Source of the DNA: Flavobacterium sp.
Lineage (GTDB): Bacteria > Bacteroidota > Bacteroidia > Flavobacteriales > Flavobacteriaceae
NCBI RefSeq assembly: GCF_025352425.1
Contig: NZ_JANXTI010000008.1
Coordinates: forward strand, 54,834 to 118,833
DNA: 64,000 nt
Direction of reading: 5' to 3'
Positions within the stretch are counted from its first letter, which is position 1. Every line of letters starts with the position of its first letter. The notes beneath the pieces were generated by a model. The model was not told where the DNA came from. It made no database searches and saw only the letters and a program-made list of their open reading frames with translations. Of the stretch, positions 45,120-54,453 are shown piece after piece. The translations under genes were made by a program, and so were the position numbers.

Positions 45120-45280
45120 CTCATCGCCCACAAAAAAAACCGAAACTAACGTTTCGGTTTTTTTATTTTATGGCGGTGTCAGAAGCTCGCTTTGTAAACC
45201 GTTATAAAATTAAAACTTGTTGCAAACAAGTTTGGTTTGTTGTGCAAGTCAAACCACTTGGGAACAGCGTAGCTAATCCC
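45120..45280. repeat. Direct repeat copy 2, diverged duplicate of tRNA 3' end and terminator
   Basis: It is aligned end to end with copy 1: ctcatcgcccacaaaa, the terminator stem with one loop change (TAAC for TTAC), then the same downstream block with small indels and a few substitutions. The remaining 64 bases of the tRNA are not duplicated. It ends just before the murF stop. Confidence 0.9.
45131..45163. terminator. Second copy of the tRNA-type terminator
   Basis: AACCGAAAC TAAC GTTTCGGTT followed by T residues, flanked by A-runs. It lies between the tRNA and the murF 3' end and could also act on murF transcripts in the opposite direction. Confidence 0.75.
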
Positions 45281-45298
45281 TTAAAATCTCCAGTAGTT

Positions 45299-46582
45299 TC
45301 ACAGAAACTCCAATGCTCGCTCTAAAGCCATTCCCCTGGAACCTTTAATAAGAAGTGTCCGATTTTCCAATTTTACCGAAGAAAGATATTGGGCAAATTC
45401 TTCAAATGTATTATAAAAATGGAAGTGCTCATTTTGAATACCGTTTGCAAAAAAATCCTTGCCAACAAAATGACATTCAAAAGAACTGTTTTGATCCAAA
45501 AAATCAACAATGGCTTTATGTTCAGCAAGGCTTTCTACACCTAACTCATACATATCGCCGATGATAATATATTTGTTCCTTTTGTCTAATTGAATGAAGT
45601 TTTCCAAGGCAACCATCATACTGCTTGGATTGGCGTTATAAGCATCAAGGATGATTTCGTTAGAGCCTTTTTTTAGTAATTGAGAACGATTGTTTTCGGG
45701 AATATAATCTTCAATTGCGGCTTTTATGTCACCTGTGGGAACTTCAAAATGGTTTCCTATTGTAATTGCCGCGTTTATATTATTAGCGTTGTAGAATCCA
45801 ATTAAATGAGAATTGATTTCAACTCCAAGTGTTTCAATTTTAACAAAAAGATTTGCCGTAACATCTTTTATAAAAACGCTCGCACTTTGATTATTTTGGC
45901 TAAAGGTAATTCTATTGAAATCTATAGTTTTATGGTTTTGAATTTCGTCATCAAGATTTACAAAAACAGACTTATCATTAGATTTTAGATAAGCATACAT
46001 TTCACTCTTCCCTTTTATCACACCTTCTACTCCACCAAAACCCTCGAGATGCGCTTTGCCAAAATTGGTAATATAACCATAATCGGGCTGGGCAATTTCG
46101 CATAAAAATTCTATTTCCTTTTGGTGATTGGCGCCCATTTCTACAATGCCCATTTTAGTTTTATTGGTAAAAGAAAGGAGAGTTAACGGAACTCCAATAT
46201 GATTGTTTAAATTTCCAATTGTGGCTTTTGTATTGAATTTTTTTGACAGAACGACATTGATTAATTCCTTTGTCGTGGTTTTTCCGTTGCTTCCTGTCAA
46301 GGCAATGACAGGGAGTTTTAAATATTGTCTATGAAATTTTGCCAACTCCTGAAGCGTTGCTAAACTATTTTCCACCAAAATTGTTCTGTCATCAATATAA
46401 TAGTCGGCGTTATCAATGACAACATAACTTGCTCCTTTTTCTAATGCTTCTTTGGCAAAAGTATTAGCGTCAAAACGTTCTCCTTTGATGGCCACAAAAA
46501 AAGAGTTAGGTTCAATCTTTCTTGTATCGATTGAAACTTTGCTGCATTTTAAAAATAAATCATGAATATTCTGAATGGTCAT
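45299..46582 (-). CDS. murF: UDP-N-acetylmuramoyl-tripeptide--D-alanyl-D-alanine ligase
   Basis: Cytosolic enzyme that adds D-Ala-D-Ala to UDP-MurNAc-tripeptide. The N-terminal domain has SIDTRKIEPNSFFVAIKGER. The ATP site is ALTGSNGKTTTKE (residues 94-106), followed by NLNNHIGVPLTLL and GIVEMGANHQKEIEFL. The C-terminal domain has LDAYNANPSSM and RTLLIKGSRGMALE. 427 residues as expected. It lies downstream of gldJ, separated by a terminator, so its own promoter must lie in the short gap or transcription must read through. Confidence 0.95.
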   Translation of the reverse strand: MTIQNIHDLFLKCSKVSIDTRKIEPNSFFVAIKGERFDANTFAKEALEKGASYVVIDNADYYIDDRTILVENSLATLQELAKFHRQYLKLPVIALTGSNGKTTTKELINVVLSKKFNTKATIGNLNNHIGVPLTLLSFTNKTKMGIVEMGANHQKEIEFLCEIAQPDYGYITNFGKAHLEGFGGVEGVIKGKSEMYAYLKSNDKSVFVNLDDEIQNHKTIDFNRITFSQNNQSASVFIKDVTANLFVKIETLGVEINSHLIGFYNANNINAAITIGNHFEVPTGDIKAAIEDYIPENNRSQLLKKGSNEIILDAYNANPSSMMVALENFIQLDKRNKYIIIGDMYELGVESLAEHKAIVDFLDQNSSFECHFVGKDFFANGIQNEHFHFYNTFEEFAQYLSSVKLENRTLLIKGSRGMALERALEFL

Positions 46583-46601
46583 TTCGCAAAATAGTTAAAA
46601 T

Positions 46602-46631
46602 AAAAAAGCCCTTAAAAATAGGGCTTTTTTG
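46602..46631 (-). terminator. Intrinsic terminator between gldJ and murF
   Basis: AAAAGCCC / GGGCTTTT, an 8-bp stem with a 9-base A/T loop, is bordered by T residues on the minus strand side. It would end gldJ transcripts. Confidence 0.8.
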
Positions 46632-46653
46632 TTATTATTCATAAAACTAAAAA

Positions 46654-48381
46654 CTAGTTTCTTGCTCTTTTCTTTTTATCAGCTTTTGCACCTACTCTTG
46701 ACATAGCACATCTGAATCCGATGTAATCTGTTGCGATGTCTTGTGGATAATATCTTCTTTGTGCAGGATCTAACCAATACGCTCTGTCTCTCCAGGAACC
46801 TCCTTTGTAAACTCTAACATCATCATTTACTAAAGTGGTACGCTTATTTGAATGGTCATATTTTTTAACCATATTCCCTAAACTATCAGTAGATACATTA
46901 TGTTTAGGAGAATCGTACATTCTTTGGTCGTCTCTCAATTTACCTTTTTCATCACCTTCTTCTGAACCACCAAATTTGAAATATCTTGTTGATTGTTTAT
47001 CACCATCACGATAGTTTCTGTTGTCTGATTTGTCAAAGTTTTGTCTCAAATAAGTTTCTTTATCATCAACCGGAACTTGCGCAATTTGTCCAGGGAAATT
47101 TCTAGATACAATTTTACCGTTTGATAAAGTATCAAATTTTTGGGTTTCAGCAGTAACTAATTCTACTTTACCGTCTTCACCAATTTTGTCTTTCATGTAA
47201 ACGTTACCTCTGTAGTAATTGAAATCATTTGCTTCATCATCTACAATAGGTCTGTAAACATCGGCAACCCATTCTGCTACGTTTCCTGCCATATCATACA
47301 ATCCGAAATCGTTTGGAGGATATGATTTAACTTTGTTAGTGATATCCGCACCGTCATCAGACCATCCGGCAATTCCACCGTAATCTCCTTTTCCTTGTTT
47401 AAAGTTAGCCAATTGATCACCTCTAACCTGTCTTTTTCCTGAACGTGTATAACTTCCGGACCAAGGATATTTCTTTTGCCCTTTGTAGGCGTTGTATTCT
47501 CTTTGTCCTACATCAGCAGCAGCAGCATATTCCCACTCCGCTTCAGTCGGTAATCTATATTCAGGTAAAAACAAACCGGAAGTTCTTTGCGCATATACAT
47601 TTTTAGCGCTATTACCAGCTGTGTTATTGGCGCCAGGAGTACTACTTGCTTTTGGAGCAGTTCCTCTTCCTTTACCTTTTTTCAAAACAAGTTTTTCATC
47701 TCCCCCTTTTGCAGTAGATGGCGAAGCAAGATAAGCCTCGGTACTGAAAACTTTGTCAGCGGTCATATCTGTAACTTTGGAATCTTTTTTCAAATAACGT
47801 TGGTCTTCAAGAATTTTTTCGTTTACACGCTCCGTTCTCCATTTCGCAAATTCCGTCGCCTGAATCCAGTTAACTCCAACTACAGGATATTCAGCGTAAG
47901 CCGGATGTCTCAAATAGTTTTCTGTCATCGTTTCATTATATCCCAATCTATTTCTCCACACTAAGGTATCCGGAGAAGCACCTTCATATATGTTTTTATA
48001 ATTTTCCTGTTCTGGCGGGAAAACTGTTTTTAGCCAATTTAAGTATTCCATATACATCATATTGGTTACTTCAGTTTCGTCCATGTAGAAAGACATCACG
48101 TGTTGCTGATTTGGCGTATTATTCCAATCATGCATCACATCATCCTGAACTTTACCCATGGTAAATGTCCCACCTTCAACCAGAACTAAACCTGGTCCCG
48201 TTGCTTGTTTTTTAAATTTTGAAGCATATTGAAAACCTCCCTTTTTATCGTTGATTTTCCAACCGGTTGCTCTTGAACCGCCTTTTGATTCAGACTTTTT
48301 ACTACAACTCGTAAAACCGACCATTATCACTAATGATAGTAATAATTTTACTGCTATAATTTTGTTTACTTTCATATTCAT
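46654..48381 (-). CDS. gldJ: Gliding motility lipoprotein GldJ
   Basis: Outer-membrane-associated lipoprotein needed for gliding and for the T9SS. I chose ATG 48381 (MNMKVNKIIAVKL), giving 575 residues; MKVNKII at 48375 is equally possible. A lipobox is visible in LVIMVGFTSCSKKS. The body is a formylglycine-generating enzyme (FGE)/sulfatase-modifying-factor-like domain: GGTFTMGKVQDD, MDETEVTNMMYMEYL, LPTEAEWEYAAAAD, YDMAGNVAEWVAD and RVYKGGSWRDRAYWL. Divergent to porU, with 200 bases between starts. Confidence 0.95.
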   Translation of the reverse strand: MNMKVNKIIAVKLLLSLVIMVGFTSCSKKSESKGGSRATGWKINDKKGGFQYASKFKKQATGPGLVLVEGGTFTMGKVQDDVMHDWNNTPNQQHVMSFYMDETEVTNMMYMEYLNWLKTVFPPEQENYKNIYEGASPDTLVWRNRLGYNETMTENYLRHPAYAEYPVVGVNWIQATEFAKWRTERVNEKILEDQRYLKKDSKVTDMTADKVFSTEAYLASPSTAKGGDEKLVLKKGKGRGTAPKASSTPGANNTAGNSAKNVYAQRTSGLFLPEYRLPTEAEWEYAAAADVGQREYNAYKGQKKYPWSGSYTRSGKRQVRGDQLANFKQGKGDYGGIAGWSDDGADITNKVKSYPPNDFGLYDMAGNVAEWVADVYRPIVDDEANDFNYYRGNVYMKDKIGEDGKVELVTAETQKFDTLSNGKIVSRNFPGQIAQVPVDDKETYLRQNFDKSDNRNYRDGDKQSTRYFKFGGSEEGDEKGKLRDDQRMYDSPKHNVSTDSLGNMVKKYDHSNKRTTLVNDDVRVYKGGSWRDRAYWLDPAQRRYYPQDIATDYIGFRCAMSRVGAKADKKKRARN

Positions 48382-48403
48382 AGTAGGTATAAATTTCGAG
48401 GCG

Positions 48404-48432
48404 CAATATAAGTATTTACCATTAAATTGCAA
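48404..48432 (-). promoter_or_regulatory. Candidate promoter of gldJ
   Basis: On the minus strand TTG (48430-48432), a 19-base spacer and TATATTG (48404-48410), which lacks one T of the TAnnTTTG consensus. 22 bases upstream of the start. Confidence 0.4.
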
Positions 48433-48580
48433 CAACTTTTTTTAATTAATACTGAATTCGCTCCCTAAGCGGATTTTATATATAACGCAAAATTAATAGT
48501 TTTATTGTATTTTGTCTCAAAAAAAATATTTTTTTGTTTTTTTATACTAATTTTCGAAAAAATCCGTTTACTGTATACTT

Positions 48581-51500
48581 ATGAGAAGGATTATTACTTT
48601 TTGCTTACTGCTTTTGAGCACATTCTTAGCCATTGCCCAAGATCAGGGAAACGTTTCAGTGAATTGGACAGACAAGAAAGAATTGTCTTATGGCCGAATG
48701 TCGTATATGGTTCCTCAGTTTAATCCTCAAAACTACGAGTTCGATGTTTATTCCAAAACGGTATCTTTTTCTTTGACAATGTCCTTAAACAATAAGGTGA
48801 GTGAAAATGGAATTCAAATAACCAATCTTGTATTTGAACCTATTCTCGAAAGCCAGCTTGGAGATATTTCCAAAAAAAATATTCCGTCCAGTTTTAAATC
48901 GACTTTTAAAAGCTATAATGCCAGAGACAAGTATTATGGGAAAATTACGCTTACGCCTATAGTTAAGGAAGGAAACTCTTTTAAAAAACTAATTTCATTT
49001 AACTATACAGTTCCACAAAACGCGGCAAAGGCACAAGCTCCTAACAATATTACCGCCATCGAAAACTCTGTTTTAAGCACTGGGAATTGGTATCGGTTCT
49101 ATGTTCAAAAATCAGGAGTGTACAAAATAACCAAAAGCTTTCTTCAAAGTTTAGGACTTGATACCAATGTTGACCCACGAAAAATAAAAATCTATGGCAA
49201 TGGCGGAAGAATGCTACCGCTACTGAACTCTGTGGACTACCCTATCGATTTAACCGAAAACGCCATTCAGGTTATCGGCGAAAGCGATGGCGTTTTTGAT
49301 AGCCCGGATTTTATTCTCTTTTATGCAGAAGGTATGGATACCTGGAGTGACGATTACAAAAGCAGCTTAAACATCTATGCTGATAAATCCTATTATTATG
49401 TAACAACGCAAGGTGATGTTGGAAAGCGAATTGTTGATATAACACAACCAACAGGAGTTGCAACACCTATAACCACTTTTGACGATTATCAGTTTCACGA
49501 AATTGACGAAGTAAATGTTGAAAAATTAGGCAGAATTTGGTTTGGCGAAGGCTTTAGCGTTGACAACGTACAGGATTTTCAATTTAAATTTCCAAATATT
49601 GTAACCTCATCGCCTATTGAAATAAGAACGCATGTTGCTGCCGTAACTTCGACTACCAATAATTTTAAAATAGAAGCCAACTCCCAATTGGTTGGAAATA
49701 TCTCTCTCGATCCCGGAAGTAGTAGCGATGCCCTAATTATAGAAAAGAATTTTTTTTCAAATGCCAATGTATCTACCGAAGATGTTACCATCAAAGTAAC
49801 TTTTGATAATGGTGGCGTGCCAAGTTCGAGAGGCTATTTAGATTACATCAACATTAAAGCCAAGAGAAATCTTCAGGCATTCGGAAAACAATTTAAATTT
49901 CAATTTGACCAGGCAGCTTCGCTAACAGGTGTTGGCGAATACCAGCTTTCAAATGCGTCATCAATCTCCCAAATTTGGGACATCACCGATAGGTTTAACG
50001 TAACCAAAGTAGAAAACACATCGTCCAGCGCGTTTTCATTTAAATCGTATATGGGAGAAATTCGGAAATATGTCGCCATTGACAATTCCGATTATTATAC
50101 GCCATCAAAAGATTCGAAATCAAAAGTGGATAACCAAAATTTAAAAGGGACCGTTTTTAATAATGCTCAGGGGCAGTGGCAGAAAATTGACTATTTAATT
50201 ATTACCCCGAAATTTTTAAATATTCAAGCCGAAAAATTAGCTGCTTTTCATCGAAGTTATTCCAATTTGAATGTGAAAGTAGTAAATCTGGAAAGCATTT
50301 ATCCCGAATTTGCATCCGGAAAACAAGATATCGGTGCGATTAGAAATTTTGTGAAATATGTTTATTTCAATGCTCCAATAGGAGAACGTGTAAAATATGT
50401 AAACCTTTTTGGAGACGCATCCTATGATTTTAAAGACCGCATTCCCAATAACACCAATATCGTCCCGATATATCAGGCATTAAACAGTTATACCGAATCA
50501 CAATCGTCATTTGCATCTGATGATTTTTTTGGAATGATGGATGACGACGAAGGCCGATTAGATTATGGAAATACCTCATTTAATGGCAGTACCAACATCA
50601 CTTTTGATTTAGGTGGAATTGATATTGCTGTCGGACGAATGATTGTGAGTACAACCCAACAGGCCGATGAAATGGTAAACAAAGTAATTGAATACAATGA
50701 TTTGAAATCTTATGGTAGCTGGCGAACCAATTATGTCGCCATAGCTGATGATTCAGACAAACCTTCTGATGCGACATTGCAGCTAAAGCAAAACAATCTT
50801 ACTGATGTTCTGGTTGCCCAAAAACCATTTATCAATTTCAAAAAAATATTGCTTGATTCGTATGAGCAGGAAACTTCAGCCGGAGGAAAACGATACCCAA
50901 AAGCAAGAGAAGAAATTTTTGCTGCTTTTGAAAAAGGTGCGTTAGTGTTCAATTATTTAGGACATGGTGGTGAAGATGGTTTATCCGGTGAACGAATTTG
51001 GGAAAAATCAGATGGCCAAAACTTGAGTAACCGATACAAATACCCACTTTTTATAACGATTACTTGCGATTTTTCGAGATTTGATAACCCCTATCGTCCA
51101 ACTGCCGGCGAATACACCTACTGGAATCCAAGAGGTGGTGCTATATCAATGATAACTACCGTTCGTTCTATAGATCAGGGAAATGCAGAAGTATTTAATG
51201 ACAAGCTTTCTGAATATTTATTTTCGTACGGTAGCGACAATTATACAACCATTGCAGAAGCGCTTCGCCTTGCCAAAAACTTTAGCTCAACTACCGCCAG
51301 CAACGTGGTGTTTTACTTGGGCGATCCAGCCTTAATGTTGGCAATTCCTCGTCCAAAAGTGGTTTTGACTAAAGTAAATGACATGCCAATTACTGGACCA
51401 ATAGCTGACTTACAATCCTTGGCTTTTGTTAAATTAGCCGGAGAAGTTTTAGACGAAAATAATAATCCATTGCCAACATATAACGGTGACTTATCAGTTA

Positions 51501-52435
51501 ATATATTTGATAAAAACGTAATACGCACTACGCTCAACAATGACAACAATAGTCCATCAATGACTTTTACAAATTTGGGGGAAACTATTTTTAGGGGAAA
51601 TGCTTCTATTACAAGTGGAAATTTTGAATTCGGATTTGTAGTTCCAAGAGATATCAGGATTCCTGTTGGCAACGGAAGAATTAGTTTTTACGCCAAAAGA
51701 AATCAGATTCATTTAGACAAAGCAGGTTACAATACAGATATTAAAATTGGAGGAATCAACACAAGCGCTGTTGCTGATAATACAGGCCCAACGGTAAAGC
51801 TTTATATGAATGATGAAACTTTTGTTAATGGTGGTATTACAAATGAATCTCCTTTTTTTCTGGCCAAACTCGAAGACGAACATGGAATAAATACGGCAAG
51901 TGGAATTGGTCATGATATCGTCGGTATCCTTGACGGTGATGAAACAAAACCTTACATCATGAATGATTATTATCAAACTGAACTGGATGATTACACAAAA
52001 GGCAGGGTTTATTTTCCGTTACGGAATTTAGCGGTTGGTTTACATACAATTACTTTTAAAGCTTGGGATGTTTATAATAATCCAATAACCTCCGAAATTC
52101 AATTTGTAGTGGTTGGTGATGAAAACATTGCCCTCGAACATGTATTAAATTACCCAAACCCTTTTGTGAGTTATACCGAATTTTGGTTTTCCCACAACAG
52201 GCCATTTGAACCATTGGATGTCCAGGTGCAGGTAATGACCATCACTGGTAAAATTGTCTGGACCAAAAATCAAACAGTCACCACAGATGGTTTTCTGTCG
52301 AGAGACATAACCTGGGATGGCAAAGATGATTTCGGAGACCGTATTGGGAAAGGTGTATATGTCTATAAATTAACAGTAAAGTCCACTTTATCGAACAAAA
52401 AAGCAGAAAGAATAGAAAAACTTGTAATCCTATAG
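48581..52435 (+). CDS. porU: T9SS C-terminal signal peptidase PorU
   Basis: Gingipain-like (C25) sortase-type peptidase that removes C-terminal sorting domains and attaches cargo at the cell surface. 1284 residues with a signal peptide (MRRIITFCLLLLSTFLAIAQ). The catalytic His is in FNYLGHGGEDGLSGERIWEK and the Cys in PLFITITCDFSRFDNPY, as in the family. The C-terminus has FlgD-like fold motifs (NYPNPFVSYTEFWFSHN, GKGVYVYKLTVKS). With porV directly downstream and gldJ divergent upstream, the order matches that known from Flavobacterium johnsoniae. Confidence 0.95.
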   Translation: MRRIITFCLLLLSTFLAIAQDQGNVSVNWTDKKELSYGRMSYMVPQFNPQNYEFDVYSKTVSFSLTMSLNNKVSENGIQITNLVFEPILESQLGDISKKNIPSSFKSTFKSYNARDKYYGKITLTPIVKEGNSFKKLISFNYTVPQNAAKAQAPNNITAIENSVLSTGNWYRFYVQKSGVYKITKSFLQSLGLDTNVDPRKIKIYGNGGRMLPLLNSVDYPIDLTENAIQVIGESDGVFDSPDFILFYAEGMDTWSDDYKSSLNIYADKSYYYVTTQGDVGKRIVDITQPTGVATPITTFDDYQFHEIDEVNVEKLGRIWFGEGFSVDNVQDFQFKFPNIVTSSPIEIRTHVAAVTSTTNNFKIEANSQLVGNISLDPGSSSDALIIEKNFFSNANVSTEDVTIKVTFDNGGVPSSRGYLDYINIKAKRNLQAFGKQFKFQFDQAASLTGVGEYQLSNASSISQIWDITDRFNVTKVENTSSSAFSFKSYMGEIRKYVAIDNSDYYTPSKDSKSKVDNQNLKGTVFNNAQGQWQKIDYLIITPKFLNIQAEKLAAFHRSYSNLNVKVVNLESIYPEFASGKQDIGAIRNFVKYVYFNAPIGERVKYVNLFGDASYDFKDRIPNNTNIVPIYQALNSYTESQSSFASDDFFGMMDDDEGRLDYGNTSFNGSTNITFDLGGIDIAVGRMIVSTTQQADEMVNKVIEYNDLKSYGSWRTNYVAIADDSDKPSDATLQLKQNNLTDVLVAQKPFINFKKILLDSYEQETSAGGKRYPKAREEIFAAFEKGALVFNYLGHGGEDGLSGERIWEKSDGQNLSNRYKYPLFITITCDFSRFDNPYRPTAGEYTYWNPRGGAISMITTVRSIDQGNAEVFNDKLSEYLFSYGSDNYTTIAEALRLAKNFSSTTASNVVFYLGDPALMLAIPRPKVVLTKVNDMPITGPIADLQSLAFVKLAGEVLDENNNPLPTYNGDLSVNIFDKNVIRTTLNNDNNSPSMTFTNLGETIFRGNASITSGNFEFGFVVPRDIRIPVGNGRISFYAKRNQIHLDKAGYNTDIKIGGINTSAVADNTGPTVKLYMNDETFVNGGITNESPFFLAKLEDEHGINTASGIGHDIVGILDGDETKPYIMNDYYQTELDDYTKGRVYFPLRNLAVGLHTITFKAWDVYNNPITSEIQFVVVGDENIALEHVLNYPNPFVSYTEFWFSHNRPFEPLDVQVQVMTITGKIVWTKNQTVTTDGFLSRDITWDGKDDFGDRIGKGVYVYKLTVKSTLSNKKAERIEKLVIL

Positions 52436-52451
52436 GAAAATAGTATCTTTG
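52421..52451 (+). promoter_or_regulatory. Promoter of porV inside the end of porU
   Basis: CTTG (52421-52424), a 19-base spacer and TATCTTTG (52444-52451) match the Bacteroidota consensus. The first box lies inside the last porU codons, and the start of porV is 16 bases after the -7 box. Confidence 0.6.
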
Positions 52452-52466
52452 TTAACCTTTATAAAA

Positions 52467-53750
52467 ATGAAAATGAAAAAAATCGCAATCTTATTTATAT
52501 TAACCTCACAACTTATCATTGCACAACAAACACAAAGAAGTACTCAAGATAGCCGGGTTATTACTACGGGCGTTCCGTTTCTTCTAGTAGCTGCTGATGC
52601 ACGCGCTGCCGGTATGGCAGACCAGGGAGTTGCTACTTCTACAGATGCTTTCTCACAACAATGGAATCCTGCAAAATATGCATTTGCCACAGACAAACAA
52701 GGCTTTACAGCAAGTTACACGCCTTATTTAACTAACTTAGTTAACGATATTTCATTGGGACAAGCGACCTATTATAACAGAATAAATGAAAGAAGTGCAT
52801 TTGCAGTTAGCTTACGCTATTTTGGTTTAGGTGAAATCGAATTAAGACAAAATGCAGAGGATCCTGCGCAAATTGTTAAGCCAAATGAATTAGCATTTGA
52901 TGGTTCATATTCTTTGAAATTAAGTGAGCGATTTTCCATGGCAATTGCCGGAAGATATATTCGTTCTGCTTTAAGAATTCCTTCAGGCGAGTCCACCGAT
53001 TCCAAACCCGCTAGTTCTTTTGCTGTTGATGTCGCAGGTTATTATGTAGGTGAAGAAGCAGCTTTCTCAAGTTTTAATGGCCGTTTGCGACTTGGTTTTA
53101 ATTTCCAAAATATGGGACCTAAAATTAATTATGATGCTGGAGCCTCTGACGATAACAGTGCCAACTTCCTTCCAGCCAACATGAGAATTGGTGCTGGTTA
53201 TGATTTTATACTTGACGATTTCAACAAAGTATCTGTAAGCGTTGAGTTTGCAAAACTTTTAGTACCAACTCCTCCTTATAGAGTAGACCCTGTTTCAGTT
53301 GCGCCAGTTGATTCAAATGGTAATGGAAATAACACTGACCCTGAAGAAATAGCTGCTGCTAACGCAACAAATGCAGCCAACGTAACTGCTGCTAATGATG
53401 AAAATACATCTAATAGAGCTAAGTATAACAAAATCAACTGGGTTTCCGGTATCTTTTCCTCATTTGGAGATGCGCCCGGAGGCTTCAGCGAAGAACTAAA
53501 AGAGTTTACCTATTCTGTTGGGACAGAATATTTATATCAGGACTCATTTGCTTTTCGTTTAGGATATTTCCATGAAAGCCCAATAAAAGGAGCCAGAAAA
53601 TTTTTCTCACTTGGAGCGGGCTTCAAATACAACGTAGTTAAAGTCGATGTATCGTATTTATTCTCAGCATCAAAAGTGAAAAACCCATTAGAAAACACAC
53701 TTCGTTTCTCATTATCGTTTGCCTTTGGCGACAAATACGAAGATTATTAG
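52467..53750 (+). CDS. porV: T9SS outer-membrane protein PorV
   Basis: Outer-membrane beta barrel (also called LptO) that shuttles T9SS cargo from the translocon to PorU. From the ATG at 52467 it has 427 residues with a signal peptide (MKKIAILFILTSQLIIAQQ). Family landmarks are VPFLLVAADARAAGMADQG, DAFSQQWNPAKYAF and YNRINERSAFAVSLRYFGLG. An Asn/Ala/Asp-rich insert (about residues 275-318, SNGNGNNTDPEEIAAANATN and on) looks like an expanded loop. The reading frame also opens at TTG 52449, which lies in the -7 box and is not used. Confidence 0.94.
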   Translation: MKMKKIAILFILTSQLIIAQQTQRSTQDSRVITTGVPFLLVAADARAAGMADQGVATSTDAFSQQWNPAKYAFATDKQGFTASYTPYLTNLVNDISLGQATYYNRINERSAFAVSLRYFGLGEIELRQNAEDPAQIVKPNELAFDGSYSLKLSERFSMAIAGRYIRSALRIPSGESTDSKPASSFAVDVAGYYVGEEAAFSSFNGRLRLGFNFQNMGPKINYDAGASDDNSANFLPANMRIGAGYDFILDDFNKVSVSVEFAKLLVPTPPYRVDPVSVAPVDSNGNGNNTDPEEIAAANATNAANVTAANDENTSNRAKYNKINWVSGIFSSFGDAPGGFSEELKEFTYSVGTEYLYQDSFAFRLGYFHESPIKGARKFFSLGAGFKYNVVKVDVSYLFSASKVKNPLENTLRFSLSFAFGDKYEDY

Positions 53751-53773
53751 TAGTGCTAAATTATAAAAATAAC

Positions 53774-53808
53774 ATCCAAATCTCAAAAATGAGATTTGGA
53801 TTTTTTTT
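53774..53808 (+). terminator. Intrinsic terminator after porV
   Basis: ATCCAAATCTC / GAGATTTGGAT, an 11-bp perfect stem with a 6-base loop, followed by eight T residues. It ends only 13 bases before the cdd start codon. Confidence 0.9.
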
Positions 53809-53821
53809 CCCCGATAGTTAA

Positions 53822-54304
53822 ATGAAAAAAATAGAAATCAATACCTCGCTAACCGCATTTCATTCCGTTGAAGAGCTTCCTCAGGATGTTCAGTCATTAA
53901 TGCAACAAGCCATAGAAATTAGAAAAAATGCGTATGCTCCTTATTCAAAATTCAGGGTTGGTGCCGCATTACTTTTAGACAATGGGAAAGTTGTTTTAGG
54001 TTCCAATCAGGAAAACGCGGCATACCCTTCCGGACTTTGTGCTGAAAGAGTAGCAATTTTTCACTCAAATGCGATTTATCCGGAAGCTACAATTATAAAA
54101 ATGGCAATTTCCGCAGCTTCGGATACAAATCCTACTCTTACTCCAATTCCACCTTGTGGCGGTTGCAGACAATCTATTTCTGAATATGAATTCAAGCAAA
54201 ACGCACCAATAGAAATTTATTTTATGGGAGAAAGTGGTGAAATTTATAAATCAGATTCGATTAAAAATTTATTGCCCCTTACCTTCGACAAAAACTTCCT
54301 TTAG
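53822..54304 (+). CDS. cdd: Cytidine deaminase
   Basis: Zinc enzyme that deaminates cytidine and deoxycytidine in pyrimidine salvage. The zinc ligands and proton donor are Cys73 and Glu75 (LCAERVAIF) plus Cys112 and Cys115 (PPCGGCRQ). The substrate region FRVGAALLLDNGKVVLGSNQENAAYPS is typical. 160 residues, a homotetrameric-type length. A strong terminator directly before the gene leaves no room for a normal promoter, so expression may need read-through from porV. Confidence 0.95.
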   Translation: MKKIEINTSLTAFHSVEELPQDVQSLMQQAIEIRKNAYAPYSKFRVGAALLLDNGKVVLGSNQENAAYPSGLCAERVAIFHSNAIYPEATIIKMAISAASDTNPTLTPIPPCGGCRQSISEYEFKQNAPIEIYFMGESGEIYKSDSIKNLLPLTFDKNFL

Positions 54305-54351
54305 CTGTAAAAAATTACCCCTTTAAATTTTACTTCTTACACGGAATGTTT

Positions 54352-54359
54352 TACTTTTG
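54352..54359 (+). promoter_or_regulatory. Candidate -7 element for pdhA
   Basis: TACTTTTG fits TAnnTTTG, 94 bases before the pdhA start, giving a long leader. The -33 region has no clear TTTG. Confidence 0.4.
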
Positions 54360-54453
54360 CTCACGAACCTTCGGGGCGCAAATTTGTGTGTGAGTGAACT
54401 ATTTTGCGTTGAAATATAATTACAACTTATAACGCTTTAGCAAAAAGTAAAAA

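Noticed and set aside
45120..45130. Second tRNA gene
   Set aside because: Only the last 10 bases of the tRNA are duplicated; there are no D, anticodon or T arms.
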